From assembly GCF_014697105.1 (NCBI RefSeq), contig NZ_JACJRF010000045.1:1-44987 (forward strand): a stretch of 44,987 nucleotides of DNA, given 5' to 3'. The DNA is from Anabaena subtropica FACHB-260 (GTDB lineage: Bacteria; Cyanobacteriota; Cyanobacteriia; Cyanobacteriales; Nostocaceae). Within the stretch, counting starts at the first letter, position 1; each line of letters starts with the position of its first letter. The translations under genes and the position numbers were made by a program. Below are positions 24,883 through 33,721 of this stretch, piece after piece. A model generated the notes under the pieces. It ran no database searches and was not told where the DNA came from. It saw nothing but the letters and a program-made list of their open reading frames with translations.

Positions 24883-25752
24883 CTAACTTTCTTGCTCCAA
24901 AATATACTTAGCCTGTAAAAGTTGCTGCTGATGTTCTTCGCTCACTGTGGGATATTTTAGATTTAATTCTTGTAACTTTGTGCAGATAATATCAGCCACT
25001 ACCAGACGGGTAAACCATTTGCGATCGGCAGGGACAATATACCAAGGGGCTATAGCAGTACTCGTATGCTGAAACACTTCTTCATAAGCTGCCATATAAT
25101 CATCCCAGAAAGCTCTTTCTCTCACATCATTCACAGAAAATTTCCAATTCTTTTCTGGATATTTAATACGTTCCAAAAAACGCTTTTTCTGCTCAGACTT
25201 AGAAACGTTTAGAAAGAATTTAAGAATAATAACCCCATTATTCACTAAATATTTTTCAAAATTATTGATTTCCTCAAAACGCTGCTTCCAGATATGATTC
25301 CCCTGATGATTATGAGGAAGCTGTTGCTTTTTGAGAATTTCTGGATGTACCCTGACTATTAGCACTTCTTCATAATATGAACGGTTGAATATGCCAATAC
25401 GCCCTCGTTCTGGTAGAGCTTTTGTGGAGCGCCAAAGATAATCATGGTCTAATTCTTCATCACTAGGTGCTTTAAAACTAAATACCTGAAATCCTTGGGG
25501 ATTCACACCAGACATTACGTGTTTTATCGTGCTATCTTTGCCAGCAGCATCCATTGCTTGAAAGATAATCAACAAGGTGTAAGTGTTTTGAGCATAGAGG
25601 ATATCTTGATACTTGGCTAATTGTTGAATATTGGTTTGTAATTTTTGAGCTGCATCGGCTTTTTCGTGATAACCGTCATGATAAGCGGGGTCATAATTTT
25701 TTCGCAGAGAAATTTTTGACCCTGGGGTAAAAATAAAAGCATCCTGATTCAT
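24883..25752 (-). CDS. ppk2: Polyphosphate kinase 2 family protein (polyphosphate:nucleotide phosphotransferase)
   Basis: This 289-residue P-loop kinase has Walker [18 protein letters not shown] (about 64-80), the conserved [15 protein letters not shown], and a Walker B/lid region [20 protein letters not shown] (117-136). These are diagnostic of PPK2, which uses polyphosphate to phosphorylate AMP, ADP or GDP. Length and the single domain fit class I or III; I cannot separate them by eye. The enzyme would let the cell draw on polyphosphate granules to rebuild ATP or GTP. It is monocistronic, 72 bp downstream of the membrane-protein gene at 25825-26310. Confidence 0.92.
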   Translation of the reverse strand: MNQDAFIFTPGSKISLRKNYDPAYHDGYHEKADAAQKLQTNIQQLAKYQDILYAQNTYTLLIIFQAMDAAGKDSTIKHVMSGVNPQGFQVFSFKAPSDEELDHDYLWRSTKALPERGRIGIFNRSYYEEVLIVRVHPEILKKQQLPHNHQGNHIWKQRFEEINNFEKYLVNNGVIILKFFLNVSKSEQKKRFLERIKYPEKNWKFSVNDVRERAFWDDYMAAYEEVFQHTSTAIAPWYIVPADRKWFTRLVVADIICTKLQELNLKYPTVSEEHQQQLLQAKYILEQES

Positions 25753-25824
25753 CTAAATCAAGTTACCAATCTATATTATCTTTGTTATGTAATAACAAAT
25801 ACAGCAGTTATCCTAAGACTATTC

Positions 25825-26310
25825 TTATTTCTTAACTTTTTGTGCTTGATGTTGAGGACGCATTGCTTCTCGACCCAAGAGAAACATTCCGGCTACACCT
25901 AAGCTGACACACCAGATGTATTGATACCAGTATTGCTGAATCTGCTCAACCGTATTTAGTTCTGGATGTAAGGTGTTCAAGTAAAGTACTAGCACCAGTA
26001 CCATCAGCGCACCGAAGCCTACAAAACTTAAACCCATAAAAATCCTTGCAGGTTGCAATTCGACATCACTAATTTGCTCTAGGTCAACTTGGGCGAGACT
26101 CGTTAAGGATTCATCCGCAATTGTCGATGCTATTTGTAAGCTATTACCTAGTTTTGGAGGTAATAGTGGAGTTAGTTTGGCGACAGTAGGACGACGTAAT
26201 AAAGCCTCAGTATTTCGCAAAATTTCCAATGGCTTACGACTTGTAGCCAATCGGGGAAATTCTACATTATTTGTAGCAGTCGGGGCGGTGGTTTTGCTTT
26301 CAAAATCCAT
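25825..26310 (-). CDS. Conserved-looking membrane protein of unknown function
   Basis: This 161-residue protein has a Pro/Thr-rich soluble N terminus (1-95) and two hydrophobic helices at about 90-110 (MGLSFVGFGALMVLVLVLYL) and 130-145 (YIWCVSLGVAGMFLLG), with a basic C terminus. Topology is therefore probably N-in/C-in with a short outside loop. I do not recognise a family. It is divergent from the SLH-domain protein (216 bp between starts) and lies upstream of ppk2 on the same strand. Codon use and length support a real gene. Confidence 0.65.
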   Translation of the reverse strand: MDFESKTTAPTATNNVEFPRLATSRKPLEILRNTEALLRRPTVAKLTPLLPPKLGNSLQIASTIADESLTSLAQVDLEQISDVELQPARIFMGLSFVGFGALMVLVLVLYLNTLHPELNTVEQIQQYWYQYIWCVSLGVAGMFLLGREAMRPQHQAQKVKK

Positions 26311-26526
26311 AGCACGCCAGAGAAGTAACAGGATTATGAATAGCCTAGCGAATTAATTAGGAGTAATGCAAATTTTTATTAGTTTCTTTTGAGCTAGTGC
26401 TGAGTCTTATCAGCTTTTCTGGAATATTGCTGATTTATTTGGTAGTCAATGTTGCAAATTTTAGCGATCGCCTCTTATTCTCAAGGTTAGCGCTAAGATG
26501 GCTATGTATTTTTCCAGGGTATAAAT

Positions 26527-28227
26527 ATGGCGCAGTTTTTTTACGTAAATCCAGCTACAGGTAATGATGCAAATCCTGGTAGCCAAGCATCTCCATTCAA
26601 AACAATTACCAAAGCCCTCAAGGTTGCTTCATCCGATACCGTAATTCAACTAGCAGATGGTAGTTATAATGCTACTAGTGGTGAAGTTTTTCCCCTGACT
26701 ATTCCATTTGCTGTCAAGGTAGTAGGTAATGAAGCCAACAAAGGTAGCAATATTTTTATAGAAGGTAGTGGAAACTACCTTAGCCGTACTTTTGCTGGTC
26801 AAAATGTCACATTTGTACTTCTGAATAATTCCGAACTCCGGGGTGTGACTGTCACCAATCCTGCTAGTCGTGGTAGTGGTGCTTGGATAGAATCAACTAC
26901 TCCGACAGTTGCCAATTCTACCTTCATCAACTGTAAACGTGAGGGAGTATTTGCTACAGGTGATGCAAATCCTGTGATTATTGGTAATGTGTTTACAGAG
27001 AATGCCGCAAATGGAATTGCGATCGCTAAAAATTCCCAAGGAAAAATTCAAGGTAATACCTGCTTCAAAACTGGCTTCGGTATCGCCATCAGTGATACTG
27101 CATCACCCACACTTATAGATAACAAGATTTACGAAAACCGTTCTGGTATCGTTGTCTCTGGTACTTCTCGTCCTATATTACGTAATAATCTCATTGAAAA
27201 TAATACTGATGATGGTTTGACGGTAATTGGTAATGCTTCACCAGATATAGGTAATACCAATAACCCTGGCGGTAATATTTTCCGCAACAACGCCAAGTTT
27301 GATTTACAGAATGCTAGTTCTAATAAGTTGATTTCTACAGGTAATCAGATAGATGCAACTAAGGTTGCAGGAAACGTAGAGTTGATAATTAGTCAGCTAC
27401 CAACACCAACACCAACGCCAACACCAACCCCGACACCGACACCAACCCCGACACCGACACCAACACCAATCCCAACACCAACCCCAACACCAGTACCAAC
27501 ACCAGTACCAACACCAACACCAGTACCAACACCAACACCAGTACCAACACCAACACCAGTACCAACACCAACACCAGTACCAACCCCAACACCAATACCA
27601 ATCCCAATCCCAACACCAACCCCAACGCCAACACCCAATCCTATAGACTTAAAAGATATTGGTAATCATTGGGCAGCACCATTTATTCGGGAGTTAGTAA
27701 AACAAGGTATAGTTAGCGGTTTTCCTGATGGGACATTTAAACCAGATGCGACAATGACAAGGGCGCAGTACGCAGCTTTATTAGTAAAAGCTTTCAACCC
27801 ATCACCAAATCGATCTGTAATCAGATTTAAAGATGTAGCAGACAACTTTTGGGCATTCAAAGTCATTCAACAGGCTTATCAAGGTCTATTTCTTGCAGGT
27901 TTTCCCGATAATACCTTCCGTCCCAACGACAATATTCAAAGAGTACAAGTGATAGTTTCATTGGTTAATGGACTAGGACTAGGGTCATCTGCTGATGTGA
28001 CAAAAGCCCTTAAAGCCTTTGAAGACCAAGCAAAAATTCCCGATTATGGTAAGAATCAGGTAGCCAAAGCTATAGAAAAAGGAATCATTGTTAATTATCC
28101 CAACATAAAACAACTCAACCCTACCTGCGATGCTACACGCGCTGAGGTAGTAGCGATAGTTTATCAAGCATTGGTAGATGCCGGACGTGTAGCGGCGATA
28201 AACTCGCCTTATATCGTAACTGCCTAA
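26527..28227 (+). CDS. DUF1565/parallel beta-helix protein with Pro-Thr linker and three SLH domains
   Basis: This 566-residue protein has three parts. Residues 1-290 are a DUF1565-type right-handed parallel beta-helix (start [20 protein letters not shown]; rungs rich in Asn, Gly, Ser, Thr). Residues 291-378 are an almost pure PT/PV/PI linker of about 88 residues, encoded by a low-complexity DNA repeat. Residues 381-560 are three S-layer homology domains ([40 protein letters not shown] and two more). Beta-helices usually bind or cut polysaccharide and SLH domains tie proteins to the cell wall, so this looks like an envelope carbohydrate-binding or lyase-like protein. No signal peptide is visible at the ATG, and upstream codons add none. 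The start is set by AGGG 9 nt before the ATG. Confidence 0.9.
   Translation: MAQFFYVNPATGNDANPGSQASPFKTITKALKVASSDTVIQLADGSYNATSGEVFPLTIPFAVKVVGNEANKGSNIFIEGSGNYLSRTFAGQNVTFVLLNNSELRGVTVTNPASRGSGAWIESTTPTVANSTFINCKREGVFATGDANPVIIGNVFTENAANGIAIAKNSQGKIQGNTCFKTGFGIAISDTASPTLIDNKIYENRSGIVVSGTSRPILRNNLIENNTDDGLTVIGNASPDIGNTNNPGGNIFRNNAKFDLQNASSNKLISTGNQIDATKVAGNVELIISQLPTPTPTPTPTPTPTPTPTPTPTPIPTPTPTPVPTPVPTPTPVPTPTPVPTPTPVPTPTPVPTPTPIPIPIPTPTPTPTPNPIDLKDIGNHWAAPFIRELVKQGIVSGFPDGTFKPDATMTRAQYAALLVKAFNPSPNRSVIRFKDVADNFWAFKVIQQAYQGLFLAGFPDNTFRPNDNIQRVQVIVSLVNGLGLGSSADVTKALKAFEDQAKIPDYGKNQVAKAIEKGIIVNYPNIKQLNPTCDATRAEVVAIVYQALVDAGRVAAINSPYIVTA
27397..27660 (+). repeat. Coding microsatellite for the Pro-Thr linker
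   Basis: This tract is made of CCAACACCAACACCAGTA-like hexamers and 18-mers encoding PT, PV and PI dipeptides. The later half is a near-exact 18-bp tandem repeat. It is in frame, so length changes by slippage would alter only the linker. Confidence 0.9.
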
Positions 28228-28259
28228 TTTGTCAGAGTATTCACCGAATGAAAACAATA

Positions 28260-28336
28260 GCTAGGGATTAAGGTCTGGTAGATAAATCAATTTATCTTGA
28301 ATTTTGAATTGATTTATCTCACCTCGAACCCCTAGC
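28260..28336. terminator. Long two-tier inverted repeat between convergent genes
   Basis: The outer arms GCTAGGG (28260-28266) and CCCTAGC (28330-28336), and the inner 13-bp perfect arms AGATAAATCAATT (28280-28292) and AATTGATTTATCT (28307-28319), form one long imperfect hairpin. It fills the space between the SLH gene (ends 28227) and the minus-strand dehydrogenase gene (ends 28347). On the plus strand it is followed by CTTTTACTTCTT. It probably terminates both genes, and may be a dispersed element since its loop is the common TTGAATTTTG sequence. Confidence 0.7.
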
Positions 28337-28346
28337 CTTTTACTTC

Positions 28347-29357
28347 TTATCTAACAAACTGGGGCATAATTTCAGCCGCAGTGAATATGCCGTAAATACC
28401 TCGTTGATATAACTGTTTACCAGCTTTGAGATAGCCAAAAGCAGGGCCGCAGACATTGGCTGCCATGCTGGTTTCATCGCCTAATGTAAAGGTATGGGTA
28501 GATGTCTTACCTTCAAAGGTACGTCCTGTGACCTTAACATTGGTACTGAGGGGTTTTTTAGGATTACGGGTATCAACTACACCACCAACAGTCACGCGAT
28601 CGCGTCCGACTATCCCCGCTAACTCTAGCATGACATCATCGGCGTGTTCCATATTGGTCAAAGTAAGCACACCGTTAGTTTTATCTAATAATGCTTCTAC
28701 TTCTGCATCAGTCATGGCGCGTGCCGCTTCCACGGTATAACCTGGCATATGTCCAATATCTTCCCGCACTGTAGCACGATAAGCTTCCCAGTTGGCAATA
28801 CCTACACCAAAGGTAATTTCTACTTGATGAATTTCGGCGTAGCTTTGAGCTGCTAAGGCTGCGGCGGCTGTTAACAGTCCGGGGGTTGCACCACAGCCTG
28901 TCATGTAAGTGATACCAGCTGCTTGCAGTTCGTCTTTCATGGCAATTAGCTGTTCTACTGCGCTGGTACGTTTAATTGCATCTACCAGCACACCACGCCA
29001 ACCAGATTTAATAAACTGTCTAGCTACGGAAGGGATAAAATCGTTAGGTAAGTTGGGTAAAGCTAGAAAATACCCATCTACAGATGGAGCGCTATCAATT
29101 AAGTCTTGAATACTATTGTTGGTTAAATTGCCGATTGGCTCTAAATAACCCACCGAACCTTGAGACTGGTAGGTAGCAATGCAGTCTTTAAAATCCAACC
29201 CTTCAGCCGCATAAGCGTAGCCTTTTTGATCGGCGATCGCTACCAGACTCATTTCTCCTTTACCCGCCAGTACCTTGGCTGCTGCTTGTCCGAGTCCACC
29301 GAAACCCAATACTCCCACACGTATAGCTGGCGCAATATTTGCTGTACTCATAGTCAA
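28347..29357 (-). CDS. Saccharopine-dehydrogenase-like NAD(P)-dependent oxidoreductase
   Basis: This 336-residue protein has an N-terminal Rossmann fold with the dinucleotide motif [17 protein letters not shown] (about 14-30), then a segment ([20 protein letters not shown], about 150-170) typical of saccharopine/homospermidine-type dehydrogenases, and a C-terminal substrate domain. The substrate is unknown; amino-acid or polyamine derivatives are usual in this group. It is divergent from the livKHMGF transporter with 267 bp between starts, which hints that it might act on an imported amino acid, but that link is only positional. The second Met (codon 3) is an alternative start. Confidence 0.75.
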   Translation of the reverse strand: MTMSTANIAPAIRVGVLGFGGLGQAAAKVLAGKGEMSLVAIADQKGYAYAAEGLDFKDCIATYQSQGSVGYLEPIGNLTNNSIQDLIDSAPSVDGYFLALPNLPNDFIPSVARQFIKSGWRGVLVDAIKRTSAVEQLIAMKDELQAAGITYMTGCGATPGLLTAAAALAAQSYAEIHQVEITFGVGIANWEAYRATVREDIGHMPGYTVEAARAMTDAEVEALLDKTNGVLTLTNMEHADDVMLELAGIVGRDRVTVGGVVDTRNPKKPLSTNVKVTGRTFEGKTSTHTFTLGDETSMAANVCGPAFGYLKAGKQLYQRGIYGIFTAAEIMPQFVR

Positions 29358-29624
29358 TTACTTAAGTTAAATCACAAGCCTTGAGTCTGAACCATCTTGG
29401 TGTAGCTCATCGCTCAAAGCTATAAAGGTTAATTATGCTTCATTATCCTAGTTTGTTCCTCAAGCAGATCAGTTTTTTCACCAGAAATTCTTGCTGAGTG
29501 ATTTAGGCTTGAGCAAATTTTCACGCGAAATGGATATAAACCACTTTGAAACCCTATTCAGATTCTGAGCCAGAGCGAGTTAATCTAGATTATGCACTGT
29601 GCTTACCGGAAAAGAGGTTAGCGT
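29358..29624. promoter_or_regulatory. Divergent promoter region of the liv transporter and the dehydrogenase
   Basis: The 267-bp region holds a 12-bp perfect palindrome TAATCTAGATTA (29581-29592), centred about 38 bp before the livK ATG and next to a -10-like GATTAT. It is a candidate operator. I searched by eye for the NtcA consensus GTA-N8-TAC and found none. Confidence 0.4.
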
Positions 29625-30851
29625 ATGAAAAAAACTTTTGCATATACGACGGCGTTATTATCTACCTGCTCTTTACTACTGGCAGCTTGTGGTGGTAATA
29701 ACACAACAACAAATTCAACCAATACAACAACAGAGGTTGGCACAACAACAGATGTAAGTACTATTCCCATCGGGATTGCAGTAGCTCAAACTAGTAATGT
29801 AGCTTTACTGGGTCAAGAACAAGTTGCTGGAGTTAGAATAGCCGAAAAATATTTCAACGATAAAGGTGGAATCAACGGTACTCCAATTAAGTTGGTTTTT
29901 CAAGATACCGCCGGTGATGAAGCTGGGACGATTAATGCTTTTCAAACTTTAATAAATAAAGATAAAGTTGTGGGTATTGTGGGGCCTACTTTGTCTCAGC
30001 AAGCCTTTAGTGCAAACCCAATTGCCGAACGGTCAAAAGTACCAGTAGTGGGGCCATCAAATACCGCCAAAGGTATACCAGAAATCGGTGATTATGTGGC
30101 GCGTGTGTCTGCACCTGTAGCGGTGGTTGCGCCTAATGCAGTTAAAGCTGCCCTGAAGCAAAATCCCAATATTAAAAAAGTTGCGGTTTTCTTTGCTCAA
30201 AATGATGCTTTTAGTAAATCAGAAACCGAAACTTTTCAGCAAACTGTTAAGGATCAAGGACTGGAGTTAGTAACAGTGCAAAAGTTTCAAACTACTGATA
30301 CTGACTTTCAATCTCAAGCAACTAATACGATTAATTTGAATCCTGATTTAGTTATCATCTCTGGGTTAGCCGCAGATGGTGGAAACTTAGTAAGACAATT
30401 ACGAGAACTGGGTTATAAAGGTTTAATAATTGGTGGAAATGGGCTAAATACATCAAATGTTTTTGCAGTTTGTAAAGCACTTTGTGATGGTGTATTAATA
30501 GCGCAAGCTTATAGCCCAGAACATCCTGCTGAAATTAATCAAGCATTTCGCCAAGCTTATGTTGACCAATATAAGAAAGAACCACCCCAATTTAGCGCCC
30601 AAGCTTTTGCAGCAGTACAAGTGTATGTAGAAGCACTCAAAGCTTTAGATAGTAAGAACAAAGTTAATAAATTACAATTGCCAGCGTTACGGACTGAATT
30701 GAATAAACAGTTACTAGCTGGGAAGTACAATACACCGCTAGGAGAAATTAGTTTTACTCCTGTGGGTGAAGTTGTGCAAAAAGATTTTTATGTTGCTCAA
30801 ATTAAGATGGAAAAGGATGGTAGTCAAGGTAATTTTACTTTTTTGAAGTAG
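29625..30851 (+). CDS. livK: ABC transporter substrate-binding lipoprotein, branched-chain/neutral amino-acid type
   Basis: This 408-residue type I periplasmic-binding protein has a lipoprotein signal (TALLSTCSLLLAACGGN, lipid Cys at 22) followed by a Thr/Asn-rich spacer. The LivJ/K fold begins with IPIGIAVAQTSNVALLGQEQ and has GIVGPTLSQQAFSANPIAER, the region where this family binds the amino-acid carboxylate. It would sit on the outer face of the plasma membrane and feed the permease encoded downstream. In cyanobacteria similar proteins bind neutral amino acids or urea. The five-gene order without urease genes nearby favours amino acids. A short repeat-bearing spacer of 144 bp precedes livH. 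Confidence 0.9.
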   Translation: MKKTFAYTTALLSTCSLLLAACGGNNTTTNSTNTTTEVGTTTDVSTIPIGIAVAQTSNVALLGQEQVAGVRIAEKYFNDKGGINGTPIKLVFQDTAGDEAGTINAFQTLINKDKVVGIVGPTLSQQAFSANPIAERSKVPVVGPSNTAKGIPEIGDYVARVSAPVAVVAPNAVKAALKQNPNIKKVAVFFAQNDAFSKSETETFQQTVKDQGLELVTVQKFQTTDTDFQSQATNTINLNPDLVIISGLAADGGNLVRQLRELGYKGLIIGGNGLNTSNVFAVCKALCDGVLIAQAYSPEHPAEINQAFRQAYVDQYKKEPPQFSAQAFAAVQVYVEALKALDSKNKVNKLQLPALRTELNKQLLAGKYNTPLGEISFTPVGEVVQKDFYVAQIKMEKDGSQGNFTFLK

Positions 30852-30880
30852 GGAATTATGAGTGAGGGACAGAAATATTT

Positions 30881-30930
30881 TTTTAAACGCGGAGGGGCGC
30901 GAAGGGAAAAGCGGAGGAGCGCGGAGGTTG
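30881..30930 (+). repeat. GCGGAGG-rich dispersed repeat between livK and livH
   Basis: The segment contains three GCGGAGG units (at 30889, 30911 and 30921) with GGGGCGCGAAGGG between them, a purine-rich, GC-rich island in AT-rich surroundings. Similar tracts are common between genes in Nostoc. It lies in the operon between the abundant binding protein and the permease, where it could affect mRNA decay and so their ratio. Confidence 0.65.
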
Positions 30931-30995
30931 TTTAATTTTATTGGTGGAGTACTCGGTAAATTAGCAGATTAGGAAACGCTATATTGATTAATTAA

Positions 30996-31946
30996 ATGGA
31001 TATTAGTGTATTTTTACAACAATTGCTGAATGGGTTGTCTATTGGTAGTGTTTATGCAATTTTTGCGTTGGGTTATACTTTGGTTTATTCGATTTTGGGG
31101 ATTATTAACTTAGCGCATGGGGCAATTTTTACTGTGGGTGCATATTTTACTTATGCACTTATGGGTGGTACTTTTGGATTTAATGGTTTGTTAGCTAATG
31201 TTACATTGCCGATAAAATTACCGTTTGCTATTGCTCTGATTATTGGCAGTAGTTTAGCAGGATTGATGGGGGTAGCAATGGAAAGAATTGCTTTTCAACC
31301 TCTACGAAAAAAAGGATCTGACACTTTACTAACTGTTGTTTCTAGCTTAGGGGTGGCGGTGGTAATTGTGAATTTAATTCAATATTTAGTCGGTGCAGAA
31401 AGTTATACATTCCCAGCTAATACTTTTGGTAATTTACCGCCTGCAATTAATTTTGGCACTTTGGAAAAACCAATTCCGATTCGCAGTGTACAGGTGGTGA
31501 TTTTTACTGTATCTGTAGTGATTGTGGCTATTCTTACCTACTTTATTAATCGTACTAAATATGGTAAAGCAATTCAGGCGATCGCAGAAGATCCAACTAC
31601 TGCTAGTTTATTAGGTATCAACAGCGATCGCTTTATTGTTTTAACATTTTTCATCAGCAGTTTTCTCGCAGGTTTGGCGGGAACTTTAGTCGCCTCTAGT
31701 GTAAGTATTTCTGGCCCCTATTTTGGCATTGGTTTTGGGTTACGGGGTTTGGCGGTGATTGTTTTGGGTGGCTTGGGTAGTATTCCTGGTGCTGTGTTAG
31801 GTGGTTTACTCATTGGTGTAATTGAGGCGCTAGTCCCTTCTGATTATTCTGGTTATAAAGACGCTGTAGCTTTTGGTATTTTGTTTATCATGCTATTAGT
31901 TAGACCCCAAGGTTTGTTAGGTCGTCGGTTTATCCAAAAAGTATAA
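30996..31946 (+). CDS. livH: Branched-chain amino-acid ABC transporter permease LivH
   Basis: This 316-residue permease has eight or so hydrophobic helices. The family signature NGLSIGSVYAIFALGYTLVY near the N terminus, followed by GIINLAHGA, is typical of LivH. The coupling-helix region FGLRGLAVIVLGGLGSIPGA (about 248-267) contacts an ATPase subunit. It forms a heterodimer with LivM. It follows livK by 144 bp and precedes livM by 35 bp. Confidence 0.92.
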   Translation: MDISVFLQQLLNGLSIGSVYAIFALGYTLVYSILGIINLAHGAIFTVGAYFTYALMGGTFGFNGLLANVTLPIKLPFAIALIIGSSLAGLMGVAMERIAFQPLRKKGSDTLLTVVSSLGVAVVIVNLIQYLVGAESYTFPANTFGNLPPAINFGTLEKPIPIRSVQVVIFTVSVVIVAILTYFINRTKYGKAIQAIAEDPTTASLLGINSDRFIVLTFFISSFLAGLAGTLVASSVSISGPYFGIGFGLRGLAVIVLGGLGSIPGAVLGGLLIGVIEALVPSDYSGYKDAVAFGILFIMLLVRPQGLLGRRFIQKV

Positions 31947-31981
31947 AACCATAACAGCAATTACGAAAAGCAATATAAAGA

Positions 31982-32908
31982 ATGGCTGAATTTTTTTCCA
32001 CCTATGGTTCCCTCATCGTCTCTATGGTATTGGGGGCGTTACTGGGATTATCTCTATACTTACCTCTGATGGCTGGGCAATTATCTTTAGCAAGCCCCGG
32101 CTTTTATGCTTTAGGTGGTTATATTGCGGCGATTTTATCAACTAAAGTTTTTACATTTAGTAGTAGTTATTTTCCAATTCCTTTACTTTTATTGGAAATG
32201 TTAATTGCTGGTTTAGTCTCCGGTTTATTGGGGATAGCTGTAGGTATTCCAGCTTTACGTTTGCGGGGGATTTATCTAGCGATCGCTACTATTGCGTTTG
32301 TAGAAGTTTTACGAGTTTTATCCCTAAATTTGGACATTACAGGCGGTGCTGTAGGAATTTTTGGTATCCCTCAACCTTTTCAAACTCCTATCGAATATTT
32401 ATGGATTGCTTTACCATTACTATTAATTAGTATGGTGTTATTTTATCGTTTAGAAAGGGTACGCGTTGGTAGAGCGTTTACTGCTATCCGCGAAGACGAA
32501 TTAGCAGCCGGAGCGATGGGAATTAACCCTACTTATTATAAAGTTTTAGCATTTACTTTAGGGGCAATTCTCGCTGGTATTGTAGGTGTAATTAGCGCCC
32601 ATTTTTTAAATACTTGGAATGCCAGACAAGGGACATTTGATGCTAGTATTATCTATCTCACTTTTGTATTAATTGGTGGTTCTAGAACTTTTTTAGGCTC
32701 GGTTATTGGTGGTATGCTATTTACAGCCTTGCCAGAAGTTTTACGTGGACTAGCTGATACTGGTGGTTTACCTGCTTGGCTGGCGCAATTTCTCCGAGAT
32801 GGTAGATTAATTATTTTTGGATTGTTGATTGTGATAGGTACTATTTTCTTCCCTCAAGGTTTGGTGACTCCAGATATTTTTAAATTAGGTAAGATTAAAA
32901 ATAAATGA
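31982..32908 (+). CDS. livM: Branched-chain amino-acid ABC transporter permease LivM
   Basis: This 308-residue permease has about eight helices and the LivM features GQLSLASPGFYALGGYIAAI (about 30-50) and GRAFTAIREDELAAGAMGIN, the coupling region. The downstream TYYKVLAFTLGAILAGIVG is also characteristic. It pairs with LivH in the membrane. Its stop overlaps the livG start (ATGA), so the two are translationally coupled. Confidence 0.92.
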   Translation: MAEFFSTYGSLIVSMVLGALLGLSLYLPLMAGQLSLASPGFYALGGYIAAILSTKVFTFSSSYFPIPLLLLEMLIAGLVSGLLGIAVGIPALRLRGIYLAIATIAFVEVLRVLSLNLDITGGAVGIFGIPQPFQTPIEYLWIALPLLLISMVLFYRLERVRVGRAFTAIREDELAAGAMGINPTYYKVLAFTLGAILAGIVGVISAHFLNTWNARQGTFDASIIYLTFVLIGGSRTFLGSVIGGMLFTALPEVLRGLADTGGLPAWLAQFLRDGRLIIFGLLIVIGTIFFPQGLVTPDIFKLGKIKNK

Positions 32909-33684
32909 ACCTGGATAAAAGTAAAGTTATATTAGAAGCAAAATCACTCACTCGTCGCTTTGGTGGTTTAGTTGCAGTAAATAATGTATCTTTTATAGTT
33001 AACCAACATGAAATTTTTGGTCTGATAGGCCCTAATGGTGCGGGGAAAACCACACTGTTTAATTTAATTACAGCTTTTATTCCACCTTCTAGCGGAGAAT
33101 TAATCTATCAAGGTAAAGCGATCGCTCAACTACGTCCTCATCAAATTGCTAGTTTGGGTATTGCGCGGACATTCCAAAATATCCGTTTATTTGGTGAATT
33201 ATCAGCACTAGAAAATGTGATAATTGCTCGTCATTTACATACTAAAAGTACTCTATTTACAGGTGTCTTAGGATTACCACCAGCACCGAAAGAAGAAGCA
33301 AAAAGCAGACAGAAAGCTTTAGAATTGTTGGAGATGGTGGGTTTGAGCGATCGCGCTCAAGAAAAATCCCGAAATTTTGCCTATGGTGATCAGCGTCGCT
33401 TAGAAATTGCTCGCGCTTTAGCTTTAGAACCGCAAATATTACTACTAGATGAACCTGCGGCTGGGATGAATCCTAGCGAAAAGCAGCAACTAAGTGAGTT
33501 TATTCGGGATGTGCGCGATCGCTTTAATTTAACGATCATTTTGATTGAGCATCACGTACCATTAGTTATGGGTTTATGTGACCGAATTGCTGTTTTAGAT
33601 TTTGGTCAATTGATCGCCTTGGGTGAACCATCTGTAGTTAGAGATAACCCGGCTGTAATTGAAGCTTATTTAGGAAATGAATGA
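32905..33684 (+). CDS. livG: Branched-chain amino-acid ABC transporter ATPase LivG
   Basis: This 259-residue cytoplasmic ATPase has Walker A GPNGAGKTTLF, the LivG-specific GIARTFQNIRLFGELSALEN, the signature YGDQRRLEIARALA and Walker B ILLLDEPAAGMNP. The switch His is in IEHHVPLVMGLCDR. It powers the LivH-LivM channel with LivF. The ATG overlaps the livM stop by four bases. Confidence 0.95.
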   Translation: MNLDKSKVILEAKSLTRRFGGLVAVNNVSFIVNQHEIFGLIGPNGAGKTTLFNLITAFIPPSSGELIYQGKAIAQLRPHQIASLGIARTFQNIRLFGELSALENVIIARHLHTKSTLFTGVLGLPPAPKEEAKSRQKALELLEMVGLSDRAQEKSRNFAYGDQRRLEIARALALEPQILLLDEPAAGMNPSEKQQLSEFIRDVRDRFNLTIILIEHHVPLVMGLCDRIAVLDFGQLIALGEPSVVRDNPAVIEAYLGNE

Positions 33685-33698
33685 GGATTTAAATTACC

Positions 33699-33721
33699 GA
33701 TGAACGCCGATGAAAGCCGAT
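33699..33721 (+). repeat. Tandem 10-bp repeat forming the livF start
   Basis: GATGAACGCC (33699-33708), GATGAAAGCC (33709-33718) and a partial GAT follow each other. The start codon of livF is within the first unit. GATGAACGC-type tandem repeats are a dispersed family in Nostoc, so a repeat has supplied the start codon and the first residues. Confidence 0.8.

Noticed and set aside
27389-27638. Two 81-codon open frames opposite the Pro-Thr linker (Gly-Val and Leu-Val repeats)
   Set aside because: They are the antisense of a coding microsatellite, and the repeat itself keeps all frames open. No ribosome-binding site.
29358-29624. Possible NtcA-binding site (GTA-N8-TAC) upstream of livK
   Set aside because: A scan of the region by eye found no match with the right spacing.
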